DNA of 64,000 nt from Caballeronia peredens (GTDB taxonomy: Bacteria; Pseudomonadota; Gammaproteobacteria; Burkholderiales; Burkholderiaceae). Of the stretch, positions 43,824 to 52,551 are shown one piece after another. The stretch is taken from assembly GCA_001544595.2 (NCBI GenBank), contig FCOH02000025.1, positions 1 through 64,000 of the forward strand, read 5' to 3'. A program made the translations under genes and the position numbers. Within the stretch, counting starts at the first letter, position 1. Each line of letters begins with the position of its first letter. Below the pieces are notes generated by a model. It was not told the origin of the DNA and did no database searches. It saw nothing but the letters and a program-made list of their open reading frames with translations.

Positions 43824-43901
43824 CCAAGACGACGAGATGTCGGACGCGTCCTGTGAGGGCGCACAGCACTTACATCAGCCGCTTCACTTGCAAGTTTTCA
43901 T

Positions 43902-43948
43902 CCGATAGCGCTGGAAAACCCCGTCCTTCAGCGCGGGGGAACGTTCAA
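43902..43948. repeat. IS200/IS605-like right-end scar abutting copS
   Basis: TCCGATAGCGC, then a CCCCG/CGGGG hairpin, ending GTTCAA. The terminal TCAA, read on the minus strand, supplies the TGA stop of copS. It shares about 20 matching bases with 38141-38187. No transposase remains. Confidence 0.45.
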
Positions 43949-45369
43949 ACGGTGACGACCTTATCATTGATTGCAACAGAATCGCTCGTTGGGAAATATA
44001 AAGTAAAAGTCGTTCGCCCCGCGGCACTCTGCACGTCAATTCTGCCTCGGTGCAGTTCCATAATAGATTTGACGATGGCCAATCCCAAACCCGCGTTCTT
44101 TCCGGATTCGTGTCGTGCTGGGTCTAATCGATAGAACCGGTCGAATATCTTCTCGACATCCGAGGCGGAAATTTCGATGCCTTCGTTAGTAACGGAGACC
44201 GCGGTATAACCGCGCTCGTCGGAACCGCGCAACTCGATGGTGGAACCGGGAGTAGCATGGTCCAAGGCATTGCTTACAAGATTACTGACCGCTCGTCGAA
44301 ACATCGTTGTATCGGCGCGAATAGTACCATCGCCCTGAACGCGTAGCGAATTGCCACGTTCCTCGGCCAGACCGTCAAAATAGGACGCGAGCCGTCGAAG
44401 CTCGGAAGCGATATCTACATCGACAGTCGTGATAGCTTGCTGTGCGTTATCGGTCCGAGCAAGGAACAGCATATTCCCAATCATGCGCTGAAGCCGCTCG
44501 CACTCTTCGATGTTGGAGTCGAGAAGCGCTTCATACTCGTCAACACTCCTAGTCTTGGATAGCGTGATTTGGGAAGAGCTGATTACGTTCGCGAGCGGCG
44601 TGCGCATGTCATGAGCGAGGTCCGATGAAAATTGCGACAACCGGACGAACGCGCGCTCCAAGCGGTCCAGCATTCGATTTACCGAATGTGCTATTTCGTT
44701 CAATTCGACTGGGCCGCGCTCAATATTGAGTCGTTCACTCAAGTTGTGCGCCTCGATGCGAGACGCTTGGCGCCCAATACTTTTCACCGGCGTAAGTCCG
44801 CGCCTCGCCACGAGATAACCAAGAAGTCCGACCAGCGCTGAACCAATTGCGGCCGCAGCCCAAACGTCCAAACGGTAACTAGCCAGCAGGGAAACTCTGT
44901 CAGAAGCACTGCGCGCGAGAAGTATGTGCACGGTTTCCCCTGAGGGCAGGCTCTCGCTTGAAAAAATGCATCTAGCGGACCCAATGGCTTCGGGTGAGCA
45001 CGTGTAAGGGAACCCTTGCAGTCGCCGCGGCTGGTAAGCGGACAACAGACCACCGGGCGTTTCCGGGTGTTGAACCACTATCGCGCCCGCTTGGTCCAGG
45101 ACGGCCAAATATACGCCCGGATGAGATAGCAGAATTTCGTGAAACATATTGCTGGCGTCGCGGACGCCTGCGACTGTCCCGGCGTTGTGAATGAGTTGCC
45201 GGAACTGACTGAGCTTTCCGTCAATTTCGATATCATCGCGTCGCTGAAGTTCTGATGAGAGGGACGTATATAGGAACGCACCCATTAACGCGAATACCAT
45301 CGCCGCGATTCCGAGGAAGGCGAGCGCAAGGCGGCCGGACAGTGAATAATGCTGCCCATCCGTCTTCAT
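43945..45369 (-). CDS. copS: CopS, copper sensor histidine kinase
   Basis: 474 residues. An N-terminal helix (LALAFLGIAAMVFALMGAFLY), a periplasmic domain, a second helix (AAAIGSALVGLLGYLVARRG), HAMP, the H box DLAHDMRTPLANV, the N box VSNLVSNALDHA, and NAGLGLAIVKSIM. It is the CusS/CopS type for periplasmic Cu(I). Its stop lies in an IS-end scar, so its last few residues may be non-native. It overlaps copR by 4 bases. Confidence 0.9.
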   Translation of the reverse strand: MKTDGQHYSLSGRLALAFLGIAAMVFALMGAFLYTSLSSELQRRDDIEIDGKLSQFRQLIHNAGTVAGVRDASNMFHEILLSHPGVYLAVLDQAGAIVVQHPETPGGLLSAYQPRRLQGFPYTCSPEAIGSARCIFSSESLPSGETVHILLARSASDRVSLLASYRLDVWAAAAIGSALVGLLGYLVARRGLTPVKSIGRQASRIEAHNLSERLNIERGPVELNEIAHSVNRMLDRLERAFVRLSQFSSDLAHDMRTPLANVISSSQITLSKTRSVDEYEALLDSNIEECERLQRMIGNMLFLARTDNAQQAITTVDVDIASELRRLASYFDGLAEERGNSLRVQGDGTIRADTTMFRRAVSNLVSNALDHATPGSTIELRGSDERGYTAVSVTNEGIEISASDVEKIFDRFYRLDPARHESGKNAGLGLAIVKSIMELHRGRIDVQSAAGRTTFTLYFPTSDSVAINDKVVTV

Positions 45370-46037
45370 GTGCGCTCCTCCAGTACGTAGCCCATGCCGC
45401 GCACCGTGTGGAGAAGTTTTCTTTCGAAAGGAGCATCGATTTTGGCCCGCAGGCGCTTTACGGCGACGTCGACGACGTTTGTATCGCTGTCGAAATTCAT
45501 GTCCCAGAGTTGGGACGTGATGAAGGTACGCGTCAGCACCTCTCCTTGGCGCTCCGCTAGCAATTGAAGAAGCGCGAATTCCTGGGCTGTCAAATCAATA
45601 CGAACGTTTCCACGACGGGCGCGTCGCTTGAAGAGTTCAATTTCGAGGTCGGCGATGTTGATTACGTCGCGCGCTCCGCGCGGCGAGCGCCGAAGCAAAG
45701 ACTTGACGCGCGCAAGAAACTCCGCATACGCGAATGGCTTTGAAAGATAATCGTCGGCTCCCAATTCAAGCCCTTTGACCTTGTCCTCTACCGTGTCCCG
45801 CGCAGTAAGAAGAAGCACCGGGGTCGATTTTTGTTGCCTCAAACGGCGAAGCACTTCGAAGCCGTCTAATTGGGGAAGCATCACGTCTAGAACGACAATA
45901 TCAAAGTCTTCATGCAAGGCGAGGAAAAGGCCGTCCTTTCCGTTCGATGCAACGTCAACGTTGAAGCTCGCCTCAGTTAACCCCTTGTGCAGATACGACG
46001 TCATTTTTTGTTCGTCTTCGACAAGGAGTATGCGCAT
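45366..46037 (-). CDS. copR: CopR, OmpR-family response regulator
   Basis: 223 residues from ATG 46037 (MRILLVEDEQKM). The receiver has the phospho-Asp in IVVLDVMLPQLDG. The recognition helix is SDTNVVDVAVKRLRAK and the wing HTVRGMGYVLEE. It is very close to the orphan regulator at 59644 (same output domain apart from a few residues). The box at 46099-46123 lies 62 bases upstream on its strand, suggesting autoregulation. Confidence 0.92.
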   Translation of the reverse strand: MRILLVEDEQKMTSYLHKGLTEASFNVDVASNGKDGLFLALHEDFDIVVLDVMLPQLDGFEVLRRLRQQKSTPVLLLTARDTVEDKVKGLELGADDYLSKPFAYAEFLARVKSLLRRSPRGARDVINIADLEIELFKRRARRGNVRIDLTAQEFALLQLLAERQGEVLTRTFITSQLWDMNFDSDTNVVDVAVKRLRAKIDAPFERKLLHTVRGMGYVLEERT

Positions 46038-46098
46038 ACTAAGCCTTTCAATCGCAGGGGTCATCGGTAAGGTTAGCAACTGCTGTCAGTCAAGTACA

Positions 46099-46123
46099 TG
46101 ACGCGAAAATGACATTTCGGTAA
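46099..46123 (-). promoter_or_regulatory. 25-bp three-half-site box, site 5 (copR promoter)
   Basis: Exact TTAC form of the motif on the minus strand, in the divergent copR / 46255 promoter region. Confidence 0.65.
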
Positions 46124-46138
46124 TTTTAGGGTTCTTCA

Positions 46139-46163
46139 TTACAGGTTGGTCATTTTTGAGCCA
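46139..46163 (+). promoter_or_regulatory. 25-bp three-half-site box, site 6
   Basis: TTAC-N7-TCAT-N7-CCA, one mismatch in the last half-site, 92 bases before the gene at 46255. With site 5 it makes a back-to-back divergent pair. Confidence 0.55.
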
Positions 46164-46254
46164 CGGTCGCGTCATGGTCACCTGTGTATCGTGCCCTCAA
46201 CTAATTCGCCGTAGCTTGCAACGGGTATAAACCCGCGTGCTAGACTCTTGCCTC

Positions 46255-46662
46255 ATGACAAACTGGCGCAAATTCCTTACTGTCGTTCTGCTGATGCTCA
46301 GCCTGTCGGCTCGGGCATTCGCGGGCACACCGCTGAGCTGCGAACTTTCGCGGATTAGTGGAGGGAGTTCGTCCGTCGGTCATCTCCATACGACTCACGT
46401 GTTCGGTGCAGCGTCGGACTCCGTCGCCGCCGTCGGCTCCGCCCAGCATCATCACGACTCTCATGACGGCTCACACCATCACGGTAGTGGGCCCTGCAGC
46501 ATCTGCGCGTCTTGCTGCTTCGGGAATGCTCTGCCGCCAGTAGCGGTCGTAGCGACAGCCATCGAGCTTTCTCATCAGGTCGCACTTACGCCACCGCATG
46601 TCCGCCCGGCCCGTTTTTTGACGGGCGGTATCGAACGTCCTCCTCGAACTCTCCTCGTTTAA
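46255..46662 (+). CDS. Small secreted His/Cys-rich protein
   Basis: 135 residues from ATG 46255. The Sec signal ends at SARAFAG. The mature part has a His cluster (HHHDSHDGSHHHGSG) followed by CSICASCC, which gives a plausible copper site. I do not recognise it firmly. It has the look of the CopL-type or DUF2946-like small proteins that precede copper operons. It is first after box site 6 and is followed by another small gene, a TolC-like gene and an oxidase. Confidence 0.65.
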   Translation: MTNWRKFLTVVLLMLSLSARAFAGTPLSCELSRISGGSSSVGHLHTTHVFGAASDSVAAVGSAQHHHDSHDGSHHHGSGPCSICASCCFGNALPPVAVVATAIELSHQVALTPPHVRPARFLTGGIERPPRTLLV

Positions 46663-46748
46663 GTCGAGTCGTCCCGCCCATGGCGTGACGCACCTTCGTT
46701 CTGTCTGCAATTCCTTGTGGACAGTTGACTTACGTCGAGAAAACTTTC

Positions 46749-47204
46749 ATGCGAAACATTCTAGCGGCGCTGCTTACTGCGGCGGCGGCGATGCCGTCGT
46801 TCGCAAGCGAAACGCCGTCGCTTCCCGACCCTACGGACGCCGCGGCGCCGGTGCCGTCTGTGATGGTTCCGGCGATAGCCGGTTCATATCAATCGTTCCA
46901 AGACAAGCCGGTCGGCTCTTGGAGCGAGCTCAACAAGGCCGTGGCTCCAACTCCGAAAAAAACCGGTCCGGCTGGAATGTCCGGGGTCGGAAAAATGGAC
47001 CATTCCACGATGTCGTCGTCGACGGCCGTCACCAAAGCTAACAAGGGCGCGGTACGTGGGGACGAAAAATCGCAGAAGGGCAACAACGGCATGGCCGGAA
47101 TGAACCCTTCCCAGATGCCCGCGAAGTCAGCCACTGATGGCAACGCGGGCTCGGCTCGCGAAAACAAGAAAGAGCATTCGAACCACGAGGGCATGCACGA
47201 ATGA
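46749..47204 (+). CDS. Small exported protein of the copper operon, unknown function
   Basis: 151 residues from ATG 46749 with a Sec signal (MRNILAALLTAAAAMPSFA). The middle has VMVPAIAGSYQSFQDKPVGSWSELNKAV, and the rest is Met/Lys/Gly-rich and probably disordered (GKMDHSTMSS, NNGMAGMNPSQMP, HSNHEGMHE). The Met and His content fits Cu(I) binding. Its stop overlaps the TolC-like gene start, so it may be a periplasmic accessory of that channel. I do not know a named family. Confidence 0.65.
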   Translation: MRNILAALLTAAAAMPSFASETPSLPDPTDAAAPVPSVMVPAIAGSYQSFQDKPVGSWSELNKAVAPTPKKTGPAGMSGVGKMDHSTMSSSTAVTKANKGAVRGDEKSQKGNNGMAGMNPSQMPAKSATDGNAGSARENKKEHSNHEGMHE

Positions 47205-48634
47205 ACCAGCGCTTTCCTTCCGCTGGCCGCCTAGTGACGACCGTAAGCATCGTCGCGGTGCTGGCCGGGTGTACGACTTTTTCTAAGGACGGCGGTTTTA
47301 ACAGTGTCTCTAATGTCGCGTCTGAGCGACTAGGAAAAGACGCCGTTGTCGTGAAAACTGACGACGACCGCAATGCGGTTTTCACGCGGACCAAGGAGTT
47401 GTTGACCAAGCCGCTGACTATGGACGATGCAGTGCAGGTTGCGCTCCTGAACAATCGCGGATTGCAGGTCTCATATGGGGAGCTTGGTATCTCCGAGGCT
47501 GACCTCGTGCAGGCAGGACGATTGCCGAACCCGGGTTTCACGTTCAGTCGGACGCATTCCAGCAACGACCTGACCATCGGCCGTACGTTCTCGATGGGCA
47601 TCTTGAGCATCTTTACGCTCCCGCTCGCGACTCGAATCGAAAGCCGCCGCTTCGAACAGACGAAATTGCTCACGGCCGATGCCATGCTCAAGGTCGCCGC
47701 TGACGCACGCCGCGCTTACATCACTGCAGTGGCCGCCCAGCAATCGGTTGCTTACGCCGAGCAAGTCAAGGATTCGGCCGAGGCTGCTGCAGAACTTGCC
47801 CAGCGGATGCAACAAGCAGGCAACTTCAGCAAGTTGGACTACGCGCGAGAGCAGGCGTTTTACGCCGACTCCGTGGCTCAACTTGCGAAGACCCGCCAGG
47901 AGAGCGTTTCGGCCCGCGAGAAGCTTACTCGCATCATGGGCCTATGGGGTTCCGGGACTCAGTACCAGCTTCCTGACCGGCTGCCCGACATTCCGAAGTC
48001 TCGACCCGAATTGAATGACCTGGAAGGCTTTGCAATGCAGAACCGGCTCGACATTCAGGCGGCGAAGTTGCAGACACAGAGCGTGGCCACTTCCTTAGGG
48101 TTGACCAAGGCAACACGCTTCATTAACGCACTCGACGTTGGAATTCTCAATAACTACGAGACCGATAAGGGTCACGAGCACGGCTACGAAATCAGCGTCG
48201 AGATTCCCATCTTCGACTGGGGCGGCTCGAAGGTAGCGCGCGCACAAGCAATCTATATGCAATCGGCGAATCGCTTGGCGGAAACCGCTGTGAACGCCAG
48301 GTCGGAGGTCCGCGAATCGTATTCGGCCTACGTAACCGAATACGACGTAGCGAAGCACTACCGCGACGAAGTCGTCCCGCTTCGCAAAACGATTTCAGAC
48401 GAACTGATGCATCGCTACAACGGCATGCTCGCAAGCGTTTTTGAGTTGCTGGCGGACTCCCGCGAGCAGGTTGGCGCCGTCAACAGCTATATCGAGGCGC
48501 TGAAGGACTACTGGATTGCAGAGACGGATTTGCAGCAAGCAGTCGGTGGACGTCTTCCTAACGTAGCCGACGCGCAATCTCAGACCGCGCCTCTCGCACA
48601 GCCGGCATCGTCATCAAATTCTGAAGGTAAATAA
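47201..48634 (+). CDS. TolC-family outer-membrane lipoprotein of the copper operon
   Basis: 477 residues. A lipoprotein signal ends at AVLAGC. Two OEP repeats follow: MDDAVQVALLNNRGLQVSYGELGISEADL and EISVEIPIFDWGGSKVARAQA. It is probably an outer-membrane channel like those of the Cus/Czc systems, but no CusA or CusB partner is next to it. Instead a multicopper oxidase starts right after its stop. It may export periplasmic copper with a pump encoded elsewhere. Confidence 0.85.
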   Translation: MNQRFPSAGRLVTTVSIVAVLAGCTTFSKDGGFNSVSNVASERLGKDAVVVKTDDDRNAVFTRTKELLTKPLTMDDAVQVALLNNRGLQVSYGELGISEADLVQAGRLPNPGFTFSRTHSSNDLTIGRTFSMGILSIFTLPLATRIESRRFEQTKLLTADAMLKVAADARRAYITAVAAQQSVAYAEQVKDSAEAAAELAQRMQQAGNFSKLDYAREQAFYADSVAQLAKTRQESVSAREKLTRIMGLWGSGTQYQLPDRLPDIPKSRPELNDLEGFAMQNRLDIQAAKLQTQSVATSLGLTKATRFINALDVGILNNYETDKGHEHGYEISVEIPIFDWGGSKVARAQAIYMQSANRLAETAVNARSEVRESYSAYVTEYDVAKHYRDEVVPLRKTISDELMHRYNGMLASVFELLADSREQVGAVNSYIEALKDYWIAETDLQQAVGGRLPNVADAQSQTAPLAQPASSSNSEGK

Positions 48635-49930
48635 ATGGTCTCACGTCGAAATTTCATCGGCGGTTCAGGCGCTGCGTTGTTGGGCGCAGCACTTGTCAGC
48701 AAGGCCGGCGCTGCATCATTGCCCGAGGCGCCGACAACGTCGAGCGTCAACATGCAGCCTCCGTTGGCTCCGCCAAACGGCCGCCCTTACACTCCAGTGG
48801 TGACTCTCAATGGCTGGTCGTTGCCATGGCGCATGAAGAACGGCTGGAAGGAGTTTCACCTTACAGCCGAGCCAGTCGTGCGCGAAATGGCTCCCGGCAT
48901 GAAAGCCAACCTCTGGGGCTATAACGGTCAATCGCCGGGTCCGACCATCGAAGCGGTCGAGGGCGACAAAGTTCGAATCTTTGTGACCAACAAGCTGCCC
49001 GAGCATACGACCGTGCATTGGCACGGAATGCTGCTGCCTTCCGGTATGGATGGCGTCGGAGGGCTGACTCAACCGCATATCCCGCCGGGAAAGACCTTCG
49101 TGTACGAGTTTCAACTTGAGAAACACGGCACGTTTATGTATCACCCGCACGCCGACGAGATGGTGCAAATGGCGATGGGCATGATGGGTACCTTCATCGT
49201 CCACCCTAAGGACCCGAACGTCATGCGCGTCGACCGCGATTTCGTGTTCCTGATGTCGGCGTATGACATTGACCCGGGAAGCTTCACTCCTCGCGTCAAC
49301 GAAATGACCGACTTCAACATGTGGACGTGGAATTCCCGGGTTTTTCCCGGCATTGACCCGTTGCCGGTACGTGTGGGAGACCGCGTTCGCATCCGGTTCG
49401 GCAACCTCACGATGACCAATCACCCGATTCACCTGCATGGCTACCACTTTGAAGTGGCGGGCACGGACGGGGGCTGGATACCGACTGCCGCTCGTTGGCC
49501 GGAAGTAACTGCGGACGTGGCCGTTGGACAGATGCGCGCCATTGAATTTACGGCGAATCGACCCGGCGATTGGGCATTTCACTGTCACAAATCACACCAC
49601 ACGATGAACGCCATGGGCCACCAGGTGCCAAACCTGATTGGGGTGCAACAGAAGGACTTGGCAAAGCGTATCAACAAGCTCGTGCCGGACTACATGGCAA
49701 TGGGAAGTGCCGGCGGCGCCATGGGTGAAATGGAGATGCCGTTGCCCGATAACACACTGCCCATGATGACCGGAACAGGTCCGTTCGGACCGCTCGAAAT
49801 GGGCGGCATGTTTACGGTCGTGAAGGTTCGCGAGGGCATGGCTCGAAATGATTATCGAGACCCAGGTTGGTTCAAACATCCGAAGGGCACTGTCGCATAC
49901 GAGTATACCGGCGACGTGTCCGAAAGTTGA
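48635..49930 (+). CDS. Tat-exported multicopper oxidase
   Basis: 431 residues with the Tat motif SRRNFIGGSG. Copper-site motifs in order: HWHG (128-131), YHPH (169-172), HPIHLHG (about 265) and HCHKSHH (about 314). The last lacks the classic HCH-x3-H-x4-M spacing but has His and Met nearby. A Met-rich C-terminal part follows (MGSAGGAMGEMEMPLP, TLPMMTG). It probably oxidises Cu(I) to the less toxic Cu(II) in the periplasm. It is shorter than CopA/PcoA and distinct from the copA at 52552. It begins directly after the TolC-like gene. Confidence 0.85.
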   Translation: MVSRRNFIGGSGAALLGAALVSKAGAASLPEAPTTSSVNMQPPLAPPNGRPYTPVVTLNGWSLPWRMKNGWKEFHLTAEPVVREMAPGMKANLWGYNGQSPGPTIEAVEGDKVRIFVTNKLPEHTTVHWHGMLLPSGMDGVGGLTQPHIPPGKTFVYEFQLEKHGTFMYHPHADEMVQMAMGMMGTFIVHPKDPNVMRVDRDFVFLMSAYDIDPGSFTPRVNEMTDFNMWTWNSRVFPGIDPLPVRVGDRVRIRFGNLTMTNHPIHLHGYHFEVAGTDGGWIPTAARWPEVTADVAVGQMRAIEFTANRPGDWAFHCHKSHHTMNAMGHQVPNLIGVQQKDLAKRINKLVPDYMAMGSAGGAMGEMEMPLPDNTLPMMTGTGPFGPLEMGGMFTVVKVREGMARNDYRDPGWFKHPKGTVAYEYTGDVSES

Positions 49931-49987
49931 TTCGCAGATTCGCAGCAGGTCGCGGATATTTTTTTTAATGGTATCTGGAGAAAGAGC

Positions 49988-50335
49988 ATGAAAAAGACAT
50001 TTGTTTCGATTGCACTCGGCGTTGCATTGGCCACTTCTGGCGCCGCATTCGCGGCGGGCGATATGGGGAACATGGACATGTCGAGCGGCGCCAAGCAAGG
50101 AGGGGCAGCTAACTCGTCGATGTCGCACGGCGAAATTAAGAAAGTGGACACGGCGTCCGGCAAGTTGACCATCAAGCACGGCCCGCTTGAGAACCTCGGC
50201 ATGGACGGGATGACGATGGCTTTCAAGGTCAAGGACCCGGCGATGTTGTCGCAAGTCAAAGTGGGCGACAAGGTTGATTTCGTTGCGGAGGAAATTAACG
50301 GTGCGTTGACTGTTACGAAACTGCAGAAACAGTAA
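49988..50335 (+). CDS. CusF-like periplasmic copper-binding protein
   Basis: 115 residues. The Sec signal ends at SGAAFA. A small Met-rich linker (GDMGNMDMSS) precedes the CusF fold with GEIKKVDTASGKLTIKHGPLENLGMDGMTMAFKVKD. The Met pair and upstream His of the CusF Cu(I) site are present, but the capping Trp position is not a Trp. It binds periplasmic Cu/Ag for delivery to a pump or oxidase. copC follows after 76 bases. Confidence 0.82.
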   Translation: MKKTFVSIALGVALATSGAAFAAGDMGNMDMSSGAKQGGAANSSMSHGEIKKVDTASGKLTIKHGPLENLGMDGMTMAFKVKDPAMLSQVKVGDKVDFVAEEINGALTVTKLQKQ

Positions 50336-50411
50336 AAGCATCTAGGACAGACAACTCGGTGCGCAGGGCTGTTTCGACGGCCCGCACCAACCACTATCAA
50401 GGAAATCAAAA

Positions 50412-50786
50412 ATGAAGGCCTCGAAAAACAAGCTCATCGCGCCGGTCGTTGCGACTCTGGCCATCGCATTGGCTCCAGCTATTGCCTTTGCGCACGGCAA
50501 GCTCGAGAGCGCAGAACCTCCCGTGAATGGCACGGTTTCAACAGCACCGGGCGTACTGCGCCTAACCTTCAATGAAGACCTCGAACCGACTTTCAGCACC
50601 ATCAAAGTCGCTGATGCGAGCGGTGCACCGGTAGGTGAAGAAAAGGCCAAGGTGGACCCGGCAAACAAGCGTATTTTGACCCTTGCTGTTCCGAAGTTGG
50701 CCGCAGGTACGTATTCCGTCCAATGGGCTGTCATGACCGGCGACAGTCACAAAGCGAAAGGCACGTATAAATTCTCGGTGAACTGA
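50412..50786 (+). CDS. copC: CopC, periplasmic copper-binding protein
   Basis: 124 residues. The Sec signal is cleaved after AFA, leaving an N-terminal His (HGKLESAEPP), the typical Cu(II) ligand of CopC. The C-terminal DSHKAKGTYKF provides the Asp and His ligands. It is a Cu(II)-only type, without a Met-rich loop. It carries copper to CopD in the inner membrane. Its stop overlaps the copD start (TGATG). Confidence 0.92.
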   Translation: MKASKNKLIAPVVATLAIALAPAIAFAHGKLESAEPPVNGTVSTAPGVLRLTFNEDLEPTFSTIKVADASGAPVGEEKAKVDPANKRILTLAVPKLAAGTYSVQWAVMTGDSHKAKGTYKFSVN

Positions 50787-51730
50787 TGAACTACGGCTCC
50801 TTGGACATCGAGCGCCTTTTGTTGATGGCGTTGCAAAACCTGGGTCTTGCGGCCATGGTCGGCGCTCTTCTCAGCGCGTGGTGGCTGAGGGGACCGAAAT
50901 CCGATTGGCAAGTGCGCGCCTCGGCGAAGCTCGGACTTGTCTTCAGGATGTCAGCCATCGTAGCGTTGCTGTCTAGTACGGCAGGATTTTGGGTTCATTG
51001 CGCGTTGATGAGCGAAACTACTCTCCTCGACGCTTGGCCCGCAGTCCGCTCGATGCTGGTGAAGACGCAGTTCGGCCATATTTGGGCAATTGGTGCTGGT
51101 CTGCTCCTCTGCGCTGTTGTGTTGTCGTTCAAACCTACGAATCGCGCCGGTATTCCGTGTCAGCGTCTAACGTGGCTCTTGATAGCGGGAGTCGCTCTGG
51201 CAAAAAGTAACGCGGGTCACCCAGTAGATGCTGGTATTTTGAGTCTCCCCGTATGGGTGGATTGGGTTCACCTTCTCGCGATTAGTTCGTGGGTGGGTAT
51301 GGTCCTCATGGCAGCGTACATCGTGTCGCCAGGAATGTTGCGCGCGAGGTCGACGGAACTCTCCGGAGGCGCCAGATATGTTCAGGCGATGTCGGATGCG
51401 GCTACCGTCGCCCTCGTCGCCCTGTTCCTGACGGGCGCGTTCAACGGCTGGCGTGGTGTCAGCGCACCCGAGAATATTCTCGGGTCGTCTTACGGGTTGG
51501 TCCTCGTCTTTAAGCTTGCGCTCGTCTTGGTCGCCGCCGCGCTGGGCGGCCATAACCGGTTCTTCGAAATGCCCGCGCTTCTTGCTTCGCTGAAAGGGTC
51601 TTCGTCCGCCATTCAGACGCGTCAACTGAAACGCTTCGCGACCGTATTGCATATAGAGTCGTGGGTCCTTATCGGCGTGATTGTAATCGCGACGGTGCTG
51701 GTATCGAGTCCGCTTCCCGGCACCGAGTGA
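50786..51730 (+). CDS. copD: CopD, inner-membrane copper transport protein
   Basis: 314 residues, eight membrane helices, CopD family. Features include HIWAIGAGLLLCAVV, GHPVDAGILSLPVWVDWVHLLAISSWVG and GAFNGWRGV, with conserved His in helices likely to bind copper. It works with CopC in copper import to the cytoplasm or to cuproproteins. It is last in the first cop block. No terminator was recognised after it. Confidence 0.92.
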   Translation: MNYGSLDIERLLLMALQNLGLAAMVGALLSAWWLRGPKSDWQVRASAKLGLVFRMSAIVALLSSTAGFWVHCALMSETTLLDAWPAVRSMLVKTQFGHIWAIGAGLLLCAVVLSFKPTNRAGIPCQRLTWLLIAGVALAKSNAGHPVDAGILSLPVWVDWVHLLAISSWVGMVLMAAYIVSPGMLRARSTELSGGARYVQAMSDAATVALVALFLTGAFNGWRGVSAPENILGSSYGLVLVFKLALVLVAAALGGHNRFFEMPALLASLKGSSSAIQTRQLKRFATVLHIESWVLIGVIVIATVLVSSPLPGTE

Positions 51731-52262
51731 CAGAGTGAAATCTCGGCAGCGTCCTGCACATCGGCGCTGACAAGCCGCTGGCAACTTAAATCGGAAAGCG
51801 GTCAGCGCGACCCGAAAATAGCAACGCGGCGGTTCGTGGCGAGTCTGCCGTCATCGAGATTAGTTGAGGTTCTCAGCAGGAACTCGTCTTTCGGGCCCGG
51901 AGTTCTACTTCGGGCCTTCTTACCCGCGTGGCGAGCCGTGCCTCTGCGATGTGAGACGCATCCTTTGCTGTCCTTTCCGCACTGAAAGACCTTCTCGTGA
52001 ACTTGTAGTCGGCGGGCGTTGTAGAAGCCGAGACAGTCGACGATTTCATCCATCGCAGCACGCTGCGTTGCGAAGTGACGAACGCGCAGTCGTGCGACCC
52101 AGGTTAACGGCCGTGACCGTGCGGCGCTCAACCCCGGGGATTTGGTATCCGAATAAATACATCATTCCTGAGGCTCTTGCTCGAGCTAACCATCAGTTGG
52201 CGGGCGAGCCACTTAGAGTAAGGATGGTGGCATGCTTAAGTGACTGATTGATTGCGCGCACA
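51731..52262. other. Intergenic region between copD and copA
   Basis: Apart from the transposase scrap at about 51860-52080 I see no gene. The right end becomes AT-richer and leads into box site 7. Confidence 0.5.
51860..52080 (-). pseudogene. IS3-family transposase (OrfB) remnant
   Basis: The minus-strand frame contains ATQRAAMDEIVDCLGFYNARRLQ, which fits the C-terminal end of IS3-family integrases (normally FYNxRRLHS). The expected continuation is only found in another frame. It is a frameshifted scrap between the copD and copA blocks. Confidence 0.4.
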
Positions 52263-52287
52263 TTACCATTTGGTCATTTGTTAGTCA
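52263..52287 (+). promoter_or_regulatory. 25-bp three-half-site box, site 7 (copA promoter)
   Basis: Exact TTAC form of the motif. The copA start used here is 265 bases downstream, so a long leader or an upstream start is implied. Confidence 0.6.
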
Positions 52288-52551
52288 TCTTCAATTGTAT
52301 TGCGCTTTTCCACTTTCCTTCTGCTGTCTTGTGCAGTTAATCTCATCGACAAGTCGACCTGGTCGCTCGCATATAGAGGGCTGGTCAACGTACAAAGCGT
52401 TTTTGTGTGGAATTTCGTCGGTTCCGGCTCTTCGCCAAGGGCGTCGATACTTCGCCCTGTGCAGTGCGCAAGGAGCCTCCGCGTCCGACTGACCATGCGG
52501 CGCGCGGTGGGCCAAATTCTGGTTCTAGTTGTGAGAGGGCTTGACGTGACT

